64,000 nt of DNA from Toxonevra muliebris (taxonomy: Eukaryota > Arthropoda > Insecta > Diptera > Pallopteridae): contig OY829327.1 in assembly GCA_963691655.1 (NCBI GenBank), forward strand, positions 87,122,019 to 87,186,018. Reading direction: 5' to 3'. The translations under genes and the position numbers were made by a program. The notes under the pieces were generated by a model. That model was not told the DNA's origin, did not search any database, and was given only the letters and a program-made list of their open reading frames with translations. Positions 21,318 to 31,749 of the stretch are shown here, piece after piece (the first letter of the stretch is position 1; every line of letters begins with the position of its first letter).

Positions 21318-24311
21318 TCAACTGCTCACCGTTGTTGAGTCCATTCGGACTCTTGCAGCTTGCTCATCGCGTCTCACTCGTTGCATCATTTTTATCAGAA
21401 TGACATTCGCTACATTCCATGCTTCTTCAGATGTTAGCATGTACCGTATAAGACCACACGGCGACATTGGTTGTGCCATGTTTTGTTCTAGTTCATGCCT
21501 AGAGTACTCGAATCTCACACATTCCATAAGTATGTGTTCCGCGTTCTCAAATTTGTTGTTGCAAAATAAACAATATGGGTCCTCCACATGCTTGTATTTA
21601 CACAGGTATTGGCGGAAGCATCCATGTCCGCTTAAGAATTGCGTGAGATGATAGCTCACAATGCCGTGCTTTCTCTCTATCCACGCTGCTACATTTGGTA
21701 TTAGAGTATGAGTCCACCTCCCTTTTGTGCTGGCATCCCATCTGTGCTGCCACTCTCTTAGGTATTCGGTTATAACGGGTTCCCGGTCTCTCTCGCACAA
21801 GTTTCGCAGTGTTGCGGCCTTTTTTGCCTCTATATCGATTGGCCATCGGCCCGCTATTACGCCGGCGGCTTCAGCTGAAACGGTCCGGAACGCACAGCAT
21901 ACCCTAAGCGAGGTCAACCTGTGTACAGATATGGCGTCCTTTATATATGTCTTACAGTTGGTAGCTGACGCCCATATTGGTGCAGCGTACATCAACGTAG
22001 ATTTGCTAACAGTTGCTAGCATATTCCTTATCGGCTGTTTGGGGCCACCAATGTTTGGCATAAGTCTTGCTAGCCCGGCATTTACTCGCGCAGCTTTTTC
22101 ACTTGCATATTTCATGTGGTCTCTAAAATTTAACCTATGGTCCAGTAGAACGCCAAGGTATTTGATGTAAGGGCTGGTCATGATGTCGTGCCCACCGACT
22201 CTTATGCTCAGTTGCTCAACTTTTTTGCGGCTGCTCATGAGCACTGCTTCAGTTTTGTGGTCTGCGAGCTGGAGCCCAGTCTTCTGCAGCCATGTTTTGA
22301 TGCTTTTTATTGCTTCATTGCTTTTTGATGCGACTTTTTCAAGCGTTTTTCCCACTGTCACTATTGCAATATCATCCGCATAGCTGATTATCTCTACGCC
22401 TTCTTGTGTATGGACTCGCAGAATACCGTCGTACATTACATTCCACAGCAGTGGACCTAGGACCGACCCCTGGGGGACTCCTACTGATACTTTGTATAGT
22501 TTTGGGCCTTTTTCTGTATCGTAGATCAACGTTCTATCTTTGAAATAGTTGCATATCATCCGTAGTAGGTAGTCTGGCACTTTGAGTTCTTCGAGACCCC
22601 TTAGTACATGCTTCCATTTAGCTGTGTTAAATGCGTTTTTGACGTCTAAGGTTACTACGACGCAATATTGTTTAGTACCCCCTCTCCATCTCGTTCCAGC
22701 CATTGCATTGCGAGCCAACTCACACACGGCATCAATAGCATCGATGGTGCTTCGTTTTTTCCTGAAGCCAAATTGGCGTTTGGATAACCCTGGCGTACCT
22801 TCTGTGTGCTCTTCTAAACGTGATCGTATAATATTTTCCAGCAGTTTACCTGCAGTGTCCAGCATGCACAGCGGCCGATATGCAGACGGGTCTTCTGGAG
22901 GCTTATCACCTTTTGGGACAAGGACAAGTCGTTGTCGCTTCCACGGTATGGGAAACGATCCCTCTCTTATACACGTGGTATACAGTTTGGCGAATTCTGC
23001 TGGGTGTGCTTTAACTGCAGTTTTCAGGACGGTGTTTGGAATGCCATCCATACCTGGTGTTTTTTGGGATTTTATCGTGGACGCTGCTCTGAGTACTTCT
23101 TCGGTGGTTACTACAGGGATTGAGTTTTCGCTTATCTGCCAAGCGCTTCTGTTTTCCAGGGCATCACTAGGCGGGAATAGACCAGCTACGATCGTAGACA
23201 TGATGCGAGGACACGTCGGTACGTTTCCTGTGTTACTCTTCATCTTATTTCGCACGATTTTGTATGCGCTGCCCCATGGATTATTTTGTACATCGTCTAT
23301 GAGTGCACGAAAAGCTTGGCTTTTACTCTCACAGATAGCCTTGCGCAGCTGCTTCCTCTTTGCTTTGAATTCCTCGCATAGTTGTTCAAAGCCATCTCTT
23401 CCTCTTGCTCTTTGGCGGCGCCTTCTTAGTTTATGGCACTCTGTCCGTAGGTTGGCTATATTGCCATTCCACCAATACATAGGAGCTCTTCCATTTCCCG
23501 GTCCTTTGCGCGGCATTGATGCATCACACGCGCGGGTGAGATATTCTGTGACTCCTTTTGCTTGTTGTTCTGCGGTTCCTCTTGCAATCTCCAGGTTACT
23601 GAGCATATCTTCCAAAATTGTGATGTCTAAGGATTTTACCTTCCATCCGTTTTTCTGCGCTTTGGGTACGTGCTTATTTCTCTCGAACCGCTTATGTATC
23701 GCTGTTTCGAGTATAATGGCCCGATGATCGCTGTGTGTGTATAATTCAGACACTTTCCACTGTGTCGTTCTTGAGAGTGTTCTGCTTCCAAATGTAAGGT
23801 CAATTATAGATCCGGCTCTTCCATTGTCAAAAGTGTTGGCGGTCCCATGGTTTAGCAGGATAAGGTCCAGGCTAGCGAAAGCTGCAAGGAGTGCGGTACC
23901 TCGTTGTGTGGTTTTTGGACACCCCCAGTCAACGGCCCAGGCATTGAAATCTCCAGCAATGATGATTGGCGTTTTCCCTCTTGCATCTACAGTCAGGCAG
24001 TCCAGCATTTGCTCGAATTCGGTGATATGAGCACTCGGTGGGGCATAACAGCTGTAATAATGAACACCTTTTATTTTAGCGTATGCGAAACCATCTTGTT
24101 GTATGGGTGCTTTCCGCTCAAATGAGATGTTGCCGCATATACATATGGCTGCTTTCTTCGTTCCGTCTTCCACCCACCTACCATTGTTTGTGAGGGATTT
24201 GTACGGCTCGCTGATAATCAGAACGTCTGCTTTTTGTTCTATTGCCGTTTGCGCCAAGAGATCTTGAGCTGCCTCACAGTGATTTAGGTTTATTTGGATG
24301 CACCTAACCAT
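21318..24311 (-). CDS. R1-clade LINE ORF2: AP-like endonuclease and reverse transcriptase
   Basis: I start ORF2 at the ATG at 24311 (MVRCIQINLNHCEAAQ), which overlaps the ORF1 stop in the 8-mer ATGGTTAG; the frame is open a further 41 codons upstream. The result is 997 residues. The endonuclease (about 1-220) shows QINLN, IISEPY, IIAGDFNAWAVDWG and HSDHRAI, the catalytic set of APE-like LINE nucleases. The reverse transcriptase follows with VPKGDKPPEDPSAYRPLCML, FGFRKKRSTIDAI, LDVKNAFNTAKW, GVPQGSVLGPLLWN and the active site ISYADDIAIV. The C-terminal cysteine motif is CLFCNNKFENAEHILMEC. All key residues are intact and there is no stop, so the enzyme could be functional. No RNase H domain is seen, unlike the LINE remnants to the left. 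Confidence 0.92.
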   Translation of the reverse strand: MVRCIQINLNHCEAAQDLLAQTAIEQKADVLIISEPYKSLTNNGRWVEDGTKKAAICICGNISFERKAPIQQDGFAYAKIKGVHYYSCYAPPSAHITEFEQMLDCLTVDARGKTPIIIAGDFNAWAVDWGCPKTTQRGTALLAAFASLDLILLNHGTANTFDNGRAGSIIDLTFGSRTLSRTTQWKVSELYTHSDHRAIILETAIHKRFERNKHVPKAQKNGWKVKSLDITILEDMLSNLEIARGTAEQQAKGVTEYLTRACDASMPRKGPGNGRAPMYWWNGNIANLRTECHKLRRRRQRARGRDGFEQLCEEFKAKRKQLRKAICESKSQAFRALIDDVQNNPWGSAYKIVRNKMKSNTGNVPTCPRIMSTIVAGLFPPSDALENRSAWQISENSIPVVTTEEVLRAASTIKSQKTPGMDGIPNTVLKTAVKAHPAEFAKLYTTCIREGSFPIPWKRQRLVLVPKGDKPPEDPSAYRPLCMLDTAGKLLENIIRSRLEEHTEGTPGLSKRQFGFRKKRSTIDAIDAVCELARNAMAGTRWRGGTKQYCVVVTLDVKNAFNTAKWKHVLRGLEELKVPDYLLRMICNYFKDRTLIYDTEKGPKLYKVSVGVPQGSVLGPLLWNVMYDGILRVHTQEGVEIISYADDIAIVTVGKTLEKVASKSNEAIKSIKTWLQKTGLQLADHKTEAVLMSSRKKVEQLSIRVGGHDIMTSPYIKYLGVLLDHRLNFRDHMKYASEKAARVNAGLARLMPNIGGPKQPIRNMLATVSKSTLMYAAPIWASATNCKTYIKDAISVHRLTSLRVCCAFRTVSAEAAGVIAGRWPIDIEAKKAATLRNLCERDREPVITEYLREWQHRWDASTKGRWTHTLIPNVAAWIERKHGIVSYHLTQFLSGHGCFRQYLCKYKHVEDPYCLFCNNKFENAEHILMECVRFEYSRHELEQNMAQPMSPCGLIRYMLTSEEAWNVANVILIKMMQRVRRDEQAARVRMDSTTVSS

Positions 24312-25656
24312 TTTTTGCTTGTTTAGCTTTTTTGTAGGCTGCACATTTAAAGCTACCAGTAGGGTGCTTATTGCCGCCGCTGCATCCTGGGTCACACAGA
24401 ACGCATTTTGGTTCTGCTGTGCATTTTTTCGCAATATGGCCTTTAGTTCCGCACCTAAGGCACAGTCCTGTGCGGTCTACTTCATTTTTACAATGCTTAG
24501 CGACATGTCCGAATCCCAGACATCTGAAGCATCTGGTTGGTGTAAACAATTCGCGAACTCTACATCTCACCCATCCTATGCGAATGTGGCCAGCTGCAAT
24601 TAATCTGCACGCATCATTATCTGTTAAGGATATTAGAGCAGTTTGAGTACCCTCAGGGGTGGTGCGCAGTGATTTGATGGCGCTTTTTTCAACATGGCTA
24701 ATGCTGGGGAATTGTTCCATCATGGCGATACAGATTTCCTCCGGTGTAGTGATTTCATCTAGATCGCGGCATACAATAGTAGTCTGATGACATAGAGACT
24801 TCACGTTTGCTGTGTTTTGAAGAGCTTGCTCCATTTCTTCTTTAAATTTGGTGGTTTTACCGTCTGATTGGCTACTAAACTGGAGAAGTAGCTCGCCTTT
24901 TGCTGTTTTCCGTATTCTTGTCACACTTGATCCAACATCTTTGAGGTCGGGGTTCGTTTTCAGGTTCTTCAGAATATCCGCGTACGATGTATCGCCTGTT
25001 TTCGTGATGACAATAGCATCTGGCCGCATGTTCCTCTTCTTCTGTTTCTCATCTTTGTTGTTTTTGATGGGTCTCTCTTGGTTCTTCAAGTTATCTTTAG
25101 ACTTCTTCTTTACCATCTCCCAGTCACTTCTAGTTACATGCTGTCCAATGATGGGCGTGTTGTCATTTAGAGGTACTTTTTTCTTTTTTGGGGTTGGTAG
25201 TTTTCCTTCTACCTCCCGCTGCCTTTTATTTTTGCCATCATACTTGATAATTGGCATCGTTTGTACGCTTTTGTCAGTTCCGCTAGCGTCCTTCTTATTG
25301 ACGAGCGGCGCACATATTGCTCGTTTGTGCAGAACCGCGATATGGCTTACCAGGTCTCTCATTGCCTGATTAATATGGCGTTGGTTTTCCATCATTCCCA
25401 CAAGTTCTCGTAATTTGTTGCCCATTTTTTGCATAATGGTGCTGTTTTCATCTACTGTCGCTGGAGGTGTTGTTGTTGCCACTAAAGGCGCCGGTATCGC
25501 TGCTGGGGACGTCGGTGTCACCGCTGGGCTCGAAACGGTCATCGCTGGTGGTGCGACTGCTGCTGTTGCGCGTAGCTGGTGCTGCTCAAATACTGCCTGG
25601 GGAGCCTGCTGTTGTTGTTTACCTCCCCCTTTAGGTGGGGTACGGCCCACCCCCAT
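24304..25656 (-). CDS. R1-clade LINE ORF1 protein (Gag-like, CCHC zinc knuckles)
   Basis: The 450-residue frame is open throughout. The N-terminal region (about residues 1-70) is rich in Gln, Pro, Ala and Thr. The middle is Lys-rich and low in complexity (about 140-215), followed by a more ordered segment (LLLQFSSQSDGKTTKF). The C-terminus holds the nucleic-acid-binding zinc knuckles: CFRCLGFGHVAKHC at 376-389, CLRCGTKGHIAKKC at 399-412, and a third beginning CVLCDPGC at 418. These C-x2-C-x4-H-x4-C motifs are standard for ORF1 of the R1, I and Jockey groups and bind the element RNA during particle formation. Its stop codon overlaps the probable ORF2 start by 8 bp. The long open frame suggests it could still make protein. 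Confidence 0.9.
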   Translation of the reverse strand: MGVGRTPPKGGGKQQQQAPQAVFEQHQLRATAAVAPPAMTVSSPAVTPTSPAAIPAPLVATTTPPATVDENSTIMQKMGNKLRELVGMMENQRHINQAMRDLVSHIAVLHKRAICAPLVNKKDASGTDKSVQTMPIIKYDGKNKRQREVEGKLPTPKKKKVPLNDNTPIIGQHVTRSDWEMVKKKSKDNLKNQERPIKNNKDEKQKKRNMRPDAIVITKTGDTSYADILKNLKTNPDLKDVGSSVTRIRKTAKGELLLQFSSQSDGKTTKFKEEMEQALQNTANVKSLCHQTTIVCRDLDEITTPEEICIAMMEQFPSISHVEKSAIKSLRTTPEGTQTALISLTDNDACRLIAAGHIRIGWVRCRVRELFTPTRCFRCLGFGHVAKHCKNEVDRTGLCLRCGTKGHIAKKCTAEPKCVLCDPGCSGGNKHPTGSFKCAAYKKAKQAKNG

Positions 25657-26043
25657 GGTTGTTGTTAAGAGGGGATGTTTTTATTTTTTTTTTAATTTTA
25701 TTAATATTTTAAAAATTATTATAAAATAATATAAAATAAAATAATATAAAATAAAATATAAAGTGAAATAAACTATATGGCAACCCTAGAAGTACTAATC
25801 AAAGCTCAAAAAGCACAAATGAAATAAATTGGTTTGTGTCCCGGCTTTGAATGATCAGAGCTTTCCGCTTTTAAGCTGCTGTCAGCTGTTATTTGACAGA
25901 AGCAATTTGAGTACTCACTCAGCTGATTTTTGTTTCTCTTGCGCCAAAAATTTTATTATATATGTATCGTGAAACACAAATATTAAAATCACTTTTGTTT
26001 ACTTTGGATGATGTTGATAGCGATCGTGTCACTGCTATTCGAA

Positions 26044-26056
26044 TGTAAGTAATACT
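26044..26056. repeat. Target-site duplication of the R1-clade LINE (5' side)
   Basis: Identical to 21101-21113. It defines the 5' border of the element at 26043, so the 5' UTR is about 390 bp. Confidence 0.85.
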
Positions 26057-26984
26057 GCGAGTGTGTATGTGTGCGTGTGTGTGTGTAAAAAATGTTTGTG
26101 TATTTTTCTTTAATGTAATGAAGGTAGATGTATGAGTGTGTTTCAAAAACTTTCGCCTGCAGTTTTGTGATTTTTTTTACATAGGTACATTATTGACTTA
26201 AAAAGTTTATTTCATTTGTTTTCTCTTAATTTTCTTTAGTGTAACTAACAAAAAAGTGGATAAAAACATAATTTTTTTTTTTTTTTTTTTTTTTGAATAT
26301 TTACTTTTTTGTTTTAAGTTGTTAATGAATTGTTATTTATATTAAAGAAAGTTATAGAAACTTTCTAATTATAAACTATTTACACAGTTATTTTTTGTTT
26401 AATTTTCGGTTTAGATACAGCGTCTCTTTTCCCCCCTTTTTCATAGTTTACTAAAGGAAGCAATACACCCTCCCTCTCTACATCTTTTTCTCTAGAGCCT
26501 TGTTCTAATTTAGTAAATGTAAAATAAACAACAGAATTACAATGGCAGTATCGTCAGAACGTGCGTAACCCAGTTGAGCAGTTGTGAATTACTCTTCAAA
26601 AGTATTTTAAGGGATTGTTCTTTTAATAATTAAAAAGCAGCAGTATAGAATACTTCTTCGCTGGTCGAGTTGATCCTTGTAACAACAAAACATTAGGGAA
26701 GTTAATTTCTTATGGAATGGACAAATCCTCAAATTTAGAATTTTTTTTTTTAACTTTTGAGATGAGGGCTGCTTGCAATTCTTAAGGGAACTTTTTTCTT
26801 TTTTTTCGACGAATCCCAACGGACCCACTTACCCGCCCAGCCGCATGAGGGGCGCACCCGCATAACGAACGGATCGGTGCCCGAAACAGACACAGTCCGG
26901 ACTGTTCTGTATGACGCGACACGTGGAAGGTTGAAGTGAACTATCCAAGTGGTTTTCAAACAACAGCCACAGATTTTATAATCA
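26057..26984. other. Intron with TG microsatellite, T-run and a GC-rich stretch
   Basis: (TG)n at 26060-26087, a T-run at 26272-26294, then AT-rich sequence. 26817-26950 is strikingly GC-rich for this window (for example CCGCCCAGCCGCATGAGGGG) and may be the tail of an element or an exapted piece. No coding signature recognised. Confidence 0.5.
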
Positions 26985-27423
26985 TCAGCTGGTTAATTCA
27001 TTTAAAAATTTTAAAACAGTATTTTTAATGCTAAATTGAGAATCAAATAAATCAAATAAGCCATGAAGGTTGTTGAAGTCATTGCACAAACAACGAAAAG
27101 GGTAATTTTGGGCATAATTAGTTCGACAGGTACTTAGTTTAATCGTAACTGGATAACTTGTACAACGGTTTGGTATGCTCAAGTTAACTTCATTTAATAA
27201 AAATTGAGAATTTATATCACCATTTAGTACTTTGGCCAAAAACATGACAATGCTTAAGTCAGTGAAATTAAGCACAGTTTCCAAGGTGTAATCATTTATA
27301 CAGTATTCTGATGGGATTGGTTGTCTTCTCGAATAGACCATTGATTTATATTTCTTTAAATTTAAAGACATTAAATTAATCTGACACCAACTTGTTAACT
27401 CATCAAGATCTGATTGAAGCATG

Positions 27424-28861
27424 CAAGGCCGTATTTAGGGGGAGGTTTTGGGGGTTCTGACCTCCCCTCCCCCCCCCCGAAATGTGGAAACTTTCTTCTA
27501 ACTTTTTATATTAATTCCCAGTGGATGGGAAAAAGTAGAAAATAAAATCTTTTGGACGATTTTTGAATATTTTGTGCTTCCATCGGTTTCTTCCTAAAAA
27601 GTCAAGTAAATTCGAAATCTTAGTTACACTATGCGACCAAATCAGATTTGTTTTCTTTGATAAGAGGTTTGATTTCGGATTCAAAAAGAGAAGGTGATGT
27701 TGAGCAATCCTGCATTCATAGTTTTACTATGTCAGTAACTGTTTTTAATTAAAGTTTCGTTGTGAAACATTTTCAAAAGCTTAAAAGTTAATAAAAATAG
27801 AAAAAACTGTCGGATCCTTGTAAAATTAGACTTATGTGAAAAGTAATACAAACCAATATTTTATTTTGCTAAACTCGTCGGCCATATTTGATTCGGAATT
27901 TTGAATTTTTAAAATTTGACTGCAGATTTGTAACCAGCGCCCCTTAAAACACTGCGGACCACTGCACTTTTCATTATGTCTGGCTGTGGGTGTGAGTAAG
28001 ATAAAATCCGTTCTTTGTAAATTTTTTGCTGCACCCGTAGACATAAACACATCCCCTGCTTTAAGGCGCATGAAAACAATTGAAAGGGCATGATTTAGCC
28101 TTTAATTCCTAATTTTCATAGTATCTAGCACGTCAGGGTTCAGCTCTACAATTTCTCAAAAATGGCCAAAAACGGTATTTTTAGGGATTTCAGTCCTAAT
28201 TTTTCTAAAACGTGACGTAATGAGAAGTTTCGGATCTCAGATTTATATTCAGCATGAAAAATTCATTCGCAAACACTAGGAACCATATTATTCACCAAAA
28301 CCATGCAGGGCAGTTTTATTGGATCAGCTCCAAAGTTTTTGGAGACAATCTTAAAATTTAATTAATTCTTTAAAACATTATTGCTCAGAGCACCCCAACT
28401 CAGAAGATCCCTTTTAATGCTGTGACTGCACGAATTTAGGGAATATATGAATTTATAATGGCCCGAATTCCCACTGATAATCATTTGAAAAAATGAGCCT
28501 CTGAATATTTAAATTTTTTAACTTTGGATTATGGAAAGTCAATGAGTTATCGAAATTATGTCCTTGACGTTCAAAAAATGCATTGGAATTCACATTGAAT
28601 AATATTTATTTGAAAAAATTTAAATTGAATATTCTGTGAATTTTTTGTAACTTTTCTTTTAGGTTAATATTAGAAAATAAAACTCGGAAAGAACAATTCC
28701 TCAAGCTTCAAGGCATTTATCCACTCTTGTCCTCTGATAGGGTCCATCAAATGCATCATCGTATCTAATTTATTTATTTAAGCATCAGTTTCATAAAAAT
28801 TTTATATGAATATTTTCTTCGAATGAAAACCCCCCCCGAAAAAAATCCTGGTACGGCCCTG
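27424..28861. mobile_element. hAT-type MITE, copy B (1,438 bp), inserted in LINE remnant 4
   Basis: The ends are CAAGGCCGTATTTAGG and, as reverse complement of the right end, CAGGGCCGTACCAGG. The flanks are GAAGCATG (27416-27423) and GAAGCAAG (28862-28869), an 8-bp duplication with one mismatch. Inner poly-G and poly-C blocks and strings such as GATTCAAAAAGAGAAGGTGA and GGGTCCATCAAATG are shared with copies A, C and D. It is about 440 bp longer than copy A and has extra sequence in the middle (about 27840-28140). No transposase. Confidence 0.88.
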
Positions 28862-28899
28862 GAAGCAAGATTTGTGCCTCTTCAGAATAATGTGAAGTA

Positions 28900-29563
28900 C
28901 ACGCAAAGAAAAAATTTGTTTCTCAGAAACGAAATTTTCACTAAACGAACTTCGTAGCAAAAACAATTTTCATATGTACATTGGCATTTTATTGTGGTTT
29001 TTGTTTAAACAAAATTTTCTGATTAAAAACTAGAAAAAGTGTGAAATTTACATAAAATTATATTATTAAAATTTTTGTATTATTTATTACTTATAAATCA
29101 CACTCTTTTATTTGATTTTATAAATACCACGCACTTTTTTATAGACAAAAAGAAATATGATGAAATAATTTCAATGCACAATTAAAAATCTTCAATAATG
29201 CGTTGACAAATGATACTTCCCGTTATGTTGTGTTGATTTGTTGTTGTGTGAAGTTTGAATGTGAGCGTCGCTGCTGCTTCTTTTTGCGACGAGAGCGAAA
29301 TGAGAGGAAACCGAAAATAAAAAGAGAAGAGAGTTGTGGACTTTCGTTTAGCAGAAACGTTTTTTTCATTTGCCAGAAAAGAAATTTGCCTTAATTTTAT
29401 CGTGAACGAATTTTCGTTCATCATAAAATTGTTAATCTTATGCAGCAAACAGTTTTGGTTTCTGCAAACACGGCAACGTTCCTCAGAAACGTTTTTGTTC
29501 AGCGTAAAAGTAATATATTCTCCACAAACGGGCGATAAACGTTTTTTTTTTTTTCTTTGCGCG
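28900..29563. mobile_element. Tc1/mariner-type MITE, TA duplication (664 bp), inserted in LINE remnant 4
   Basis: The left end is CACGCAAAGAAAAAA and the complement of the right end is CGCGCAAAGAAAAAA, with TA on both sides (28898-28899 and 29564-29565). Several internal CAGAAACGnnnTTT-like motifs appear in both orientations (28933, 29352, 29480). It splits the RT coding sequence right after the YADD active site. There is no transposase; the ORFs at 29182-29448 and 29203-29394 are opposite-strand shadows. Confidence 0.75.
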
Positions 29564-30185
29564 TAAAAAGTTTCACATCATCAGCATATAATAAAATTTT
29601 TGAGTGACGGATAACAGATGGCAGATCATTAATATATATAAGGAATAAAATCGTACCAAGATGACTACCCTGAGGAACTCCAGATGGAACTTCAATACAT
29701 GATGAACAGCACCTTCTGATTTCTGTATGATATGAACGAATCCATTTAACAAACAGTGGTGGAAAACCAAACAAATCAAGTTTATCGATCAGCAAATCAT
29801 GATTCACTACGTCGAAAGCTTTACTAAAATCGGTATAGATGACATCGGTCTGAAAGTTGTTGGAAAATTCTTTAATTATATTAGTTGAGAATTCCAAAAG
29901 ATTAGTTACTGTGAACCTGTCTTTAAGAAAGCCATGTTGAAAAGGTGATATCAATGATTCCACTGAATGTTTCAATTGATCTGTAACGTTCGATTCAAAT
30001 AATTTTGGTATCACATTAAGCTTAGCTATACCGCGGTAGCTTGCAATATCCGATTTTGAACCATTCTTATGCAAAGGAATAATAAATGATTCTTTCCAAA
30101 CACTGGGAAAAATACCGCTATACTTAGGACATTCAAAGTTAAAAAAAGTGTAGAGTTCAGCTACTCTGAAGCAATAAAAAATGTA

Positions 30186-30958
30186 CAATGATTACACCAG
30201 TGAAGATCTTATATTCAACTGGGAATATTAATTACACATACATACGTTCATGTAAATACAATAATACATACACACACGTACAATCATTCATTTATATGTG
30301 ACCTTAACATAACTAAACAACAACCAAAACAAAAACAAGATACTAGGGAAGTTCATACATAATAACAAATGCTGTCAACTATTCGTGCTAAATAGGACAA
30401 AAATGTATTGAGACAATACATTCTCTGATAATAAATAGTTTCAGCAGTGAATTTTTGTGCTGAGTTTGTTATTTAAATATATTCATATGTGTAAGTGTGG
30501 TCTTTGAATATAGAGCGATCAGAGACAACTAGAGCTTTGAATTTGTTGTCAGTTTTATGTGCTTGTCAATGCGAAATATTATTTTGTAAAGAAGTGATTA
30601 TTACATATGACTTTCTGCTATATTATTGTATTATATAATAGTGTCAAAGTCAAAGTGAAGCTGTTGGAAAACTAATACATACATAAAAATTTCCAATGCT
30701 AGTCAATGATAATATAAATGAAAAGTGATTAGTTTGCAAAATACATTGATGTGGGATTCTTTTATATGATTTTTGCTTACGCCAATGCATTTGGCATTCA
30801 CCTATTTTGATTAACTATTTATTTATATATGTATGCCTAATAATGTTGCATTTATTTGAAATTAATTTATAAAAGTAATCTAAAGGCATGATAAATACAA
30901 AAAATTTTATGTGCGCAAGCGTTGTGTGTAGTTAAAGCTTTGAAGAAAAATATTCGAC
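30186..30958. other. Intron, nothing recognised
   Basis: AT-rich with CATACA-type short repeats near 30235-30290. No gene or element ends seen. Confidence 0.5.
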
Positions 30959-31262
30959 AGGCTGAGAGGAAAAGCGAGCTAAAATTTGTATAAGAGCAAA
31001 AGTGAAATAATTTAGAGTGTCAGTGCAAGAATGGCATAAGTAATACGGTTTAGAGTGAAAATGAAACGCCGTAAAAGTAAGAACAAAAATGGTATAACAA
31101 TTCTTTCAGAGCCAGAACAGCATAGTTTTTTATTCCGTTTTCGCTCTGAACATATTTCGTTTCACTTTTGCTCTGAAAATATTTCGTTTTGCTTTTGCTC
31201 TTAAGTAAAATTATTCCACTTTTTTCTGAACGTAGAAGTTATACCACTTTTCCTCTCAGCCT
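30959..31262. mobile_element. Small MITE with AGGCTGAGAGGAAAAG inverted ends (304 bp)
   Basis: AGGCTGAGAGGAAAAG at 30959-30974 is repeated as exact complement at 31247-31262. The interior includes several GCTCTGAA / TTTCGTTT motifs in tandem (31141-31200) and their complements on the left. No target duplication is obvious, so the class is unknown. Confidence 0.65.
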
Positions 31263-31747
31263 CTCATTTGTAACTTTCATAACAACCGCCACGGCTACGA
31301 TATCGGCTGTCGCTGACAGATTTTTTTCTATTTAAAAATTTTTATAATTATTCCATTTATGCATATAGTATCTTCACTTAATGTGATTTAATTGAATTAA
31401 TATTTTCAAATATGTCAACAAAGAAATTTCTTTTTTGAATGTGTGTCATTAAAAATTAAATTATAAAAATTAAAAAAACAAAAGAGTAATTAAACCCTTC
31501 AGTCTACATATTTCTACCTTAATAAATGAAGATAATAAAATTTCATTAGAAAAAAAAATATAAACAAAGTAGTGAAATAAATTATCAACAAATCTCAGTA
31601 AAAATGTGCAAAAAAAACCACACAAATGACTAACTATAAAATGCAGTTGTTTGATTTTACTGATATAAAGGAAAAATAGTGACAGCAAATTGACAACAAT
31701 CATGTGCTTATACACATTGACATTGAAGTATAAAAAAATTATACACA
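31263..31747. other. Intron, nothing recognised
   Basis: AT-rich sequence. The 98-codon minus-strand ORF at 31470-31766 is Phe/Leu-rich read-through of A/T sequence and is not supported as a gene. Confidence 0.5.
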
Positions 31748-31749
31748 TA

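Larger units (their letters stand above)
21114..26043 (-). mobile_element. Near-full-length R1-clade LINE with 13-bp target-site duplication
   Basis: Both ORFs of an R1-type non-LTR retrotransposon lie here on the minus strand. The 3' end is marked by a poly(A) tail (T-run at 21113-21137). The element is flanked by TGTAAGTAATACT at 21101-21113 and 26044-26056; the last base is ambiguous with the T-run. The 5' UTR (25657-26043, about 390 bp) includes an AT-rich stretch at 25680-25765. R1 itself inserts in 28S rDNA, whereas this copy is intronic, so it belongs to a dispersed R1-clade lineage. Just beyond the 5' target duplication is a TG microsatellite (26060-26087). With both ORFs open and matching flanks it looks like a recent insertion. 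Confidence 0.92.
26985..30185 (-). pseudogene. LINE remnant 4 (CR1/Jockey-like RT) split by two MITEs
   Basis: Reading leftwards, 29573-30185 encodes a 5'-truncated RT: SFIIPLHKNGSKSDIASYRG, FQHGFLKDRFTVTNLLEF, YTDFSKAFDVVNHDLLIDKL, SGVPQGSHLGTILFLIYIND and the active site LLYADDVKLF. The frame breaks directly after DDVKLF, where a MITE (28900-29563) is inserted. A 36-bp LINE fragment follows, then a hAT MITE (27424-28861). The RT then resumes at 27422 with LQSDLDELTSWCQINLMSLN and runs to a stop at 26985. Joining the parts conceptually restores the normal post-YADD order of the family. Within PQGSHLGTILF the usual Leu-Gly-Pro is Leu-Gly-Thr. No endonuclease or 3' tail was identified. It is unrelated to the RNase H-bearing remnants. 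Confidence 0.85.

Noticed and set aside
22582..23727. 381-codon plus-strand ORF
   Set aside because: Antisense shadow of the R1-clade LINE ORF2. It lacks family motifs, while the opposite strand has complete RT motifs.
24848..25369. 173-codon plus-strand ORF
   Set aside because: Antisense shadow of ORF1. Its Phe/Ser/Leu-rich composition is the complement of the Lys-rich region.
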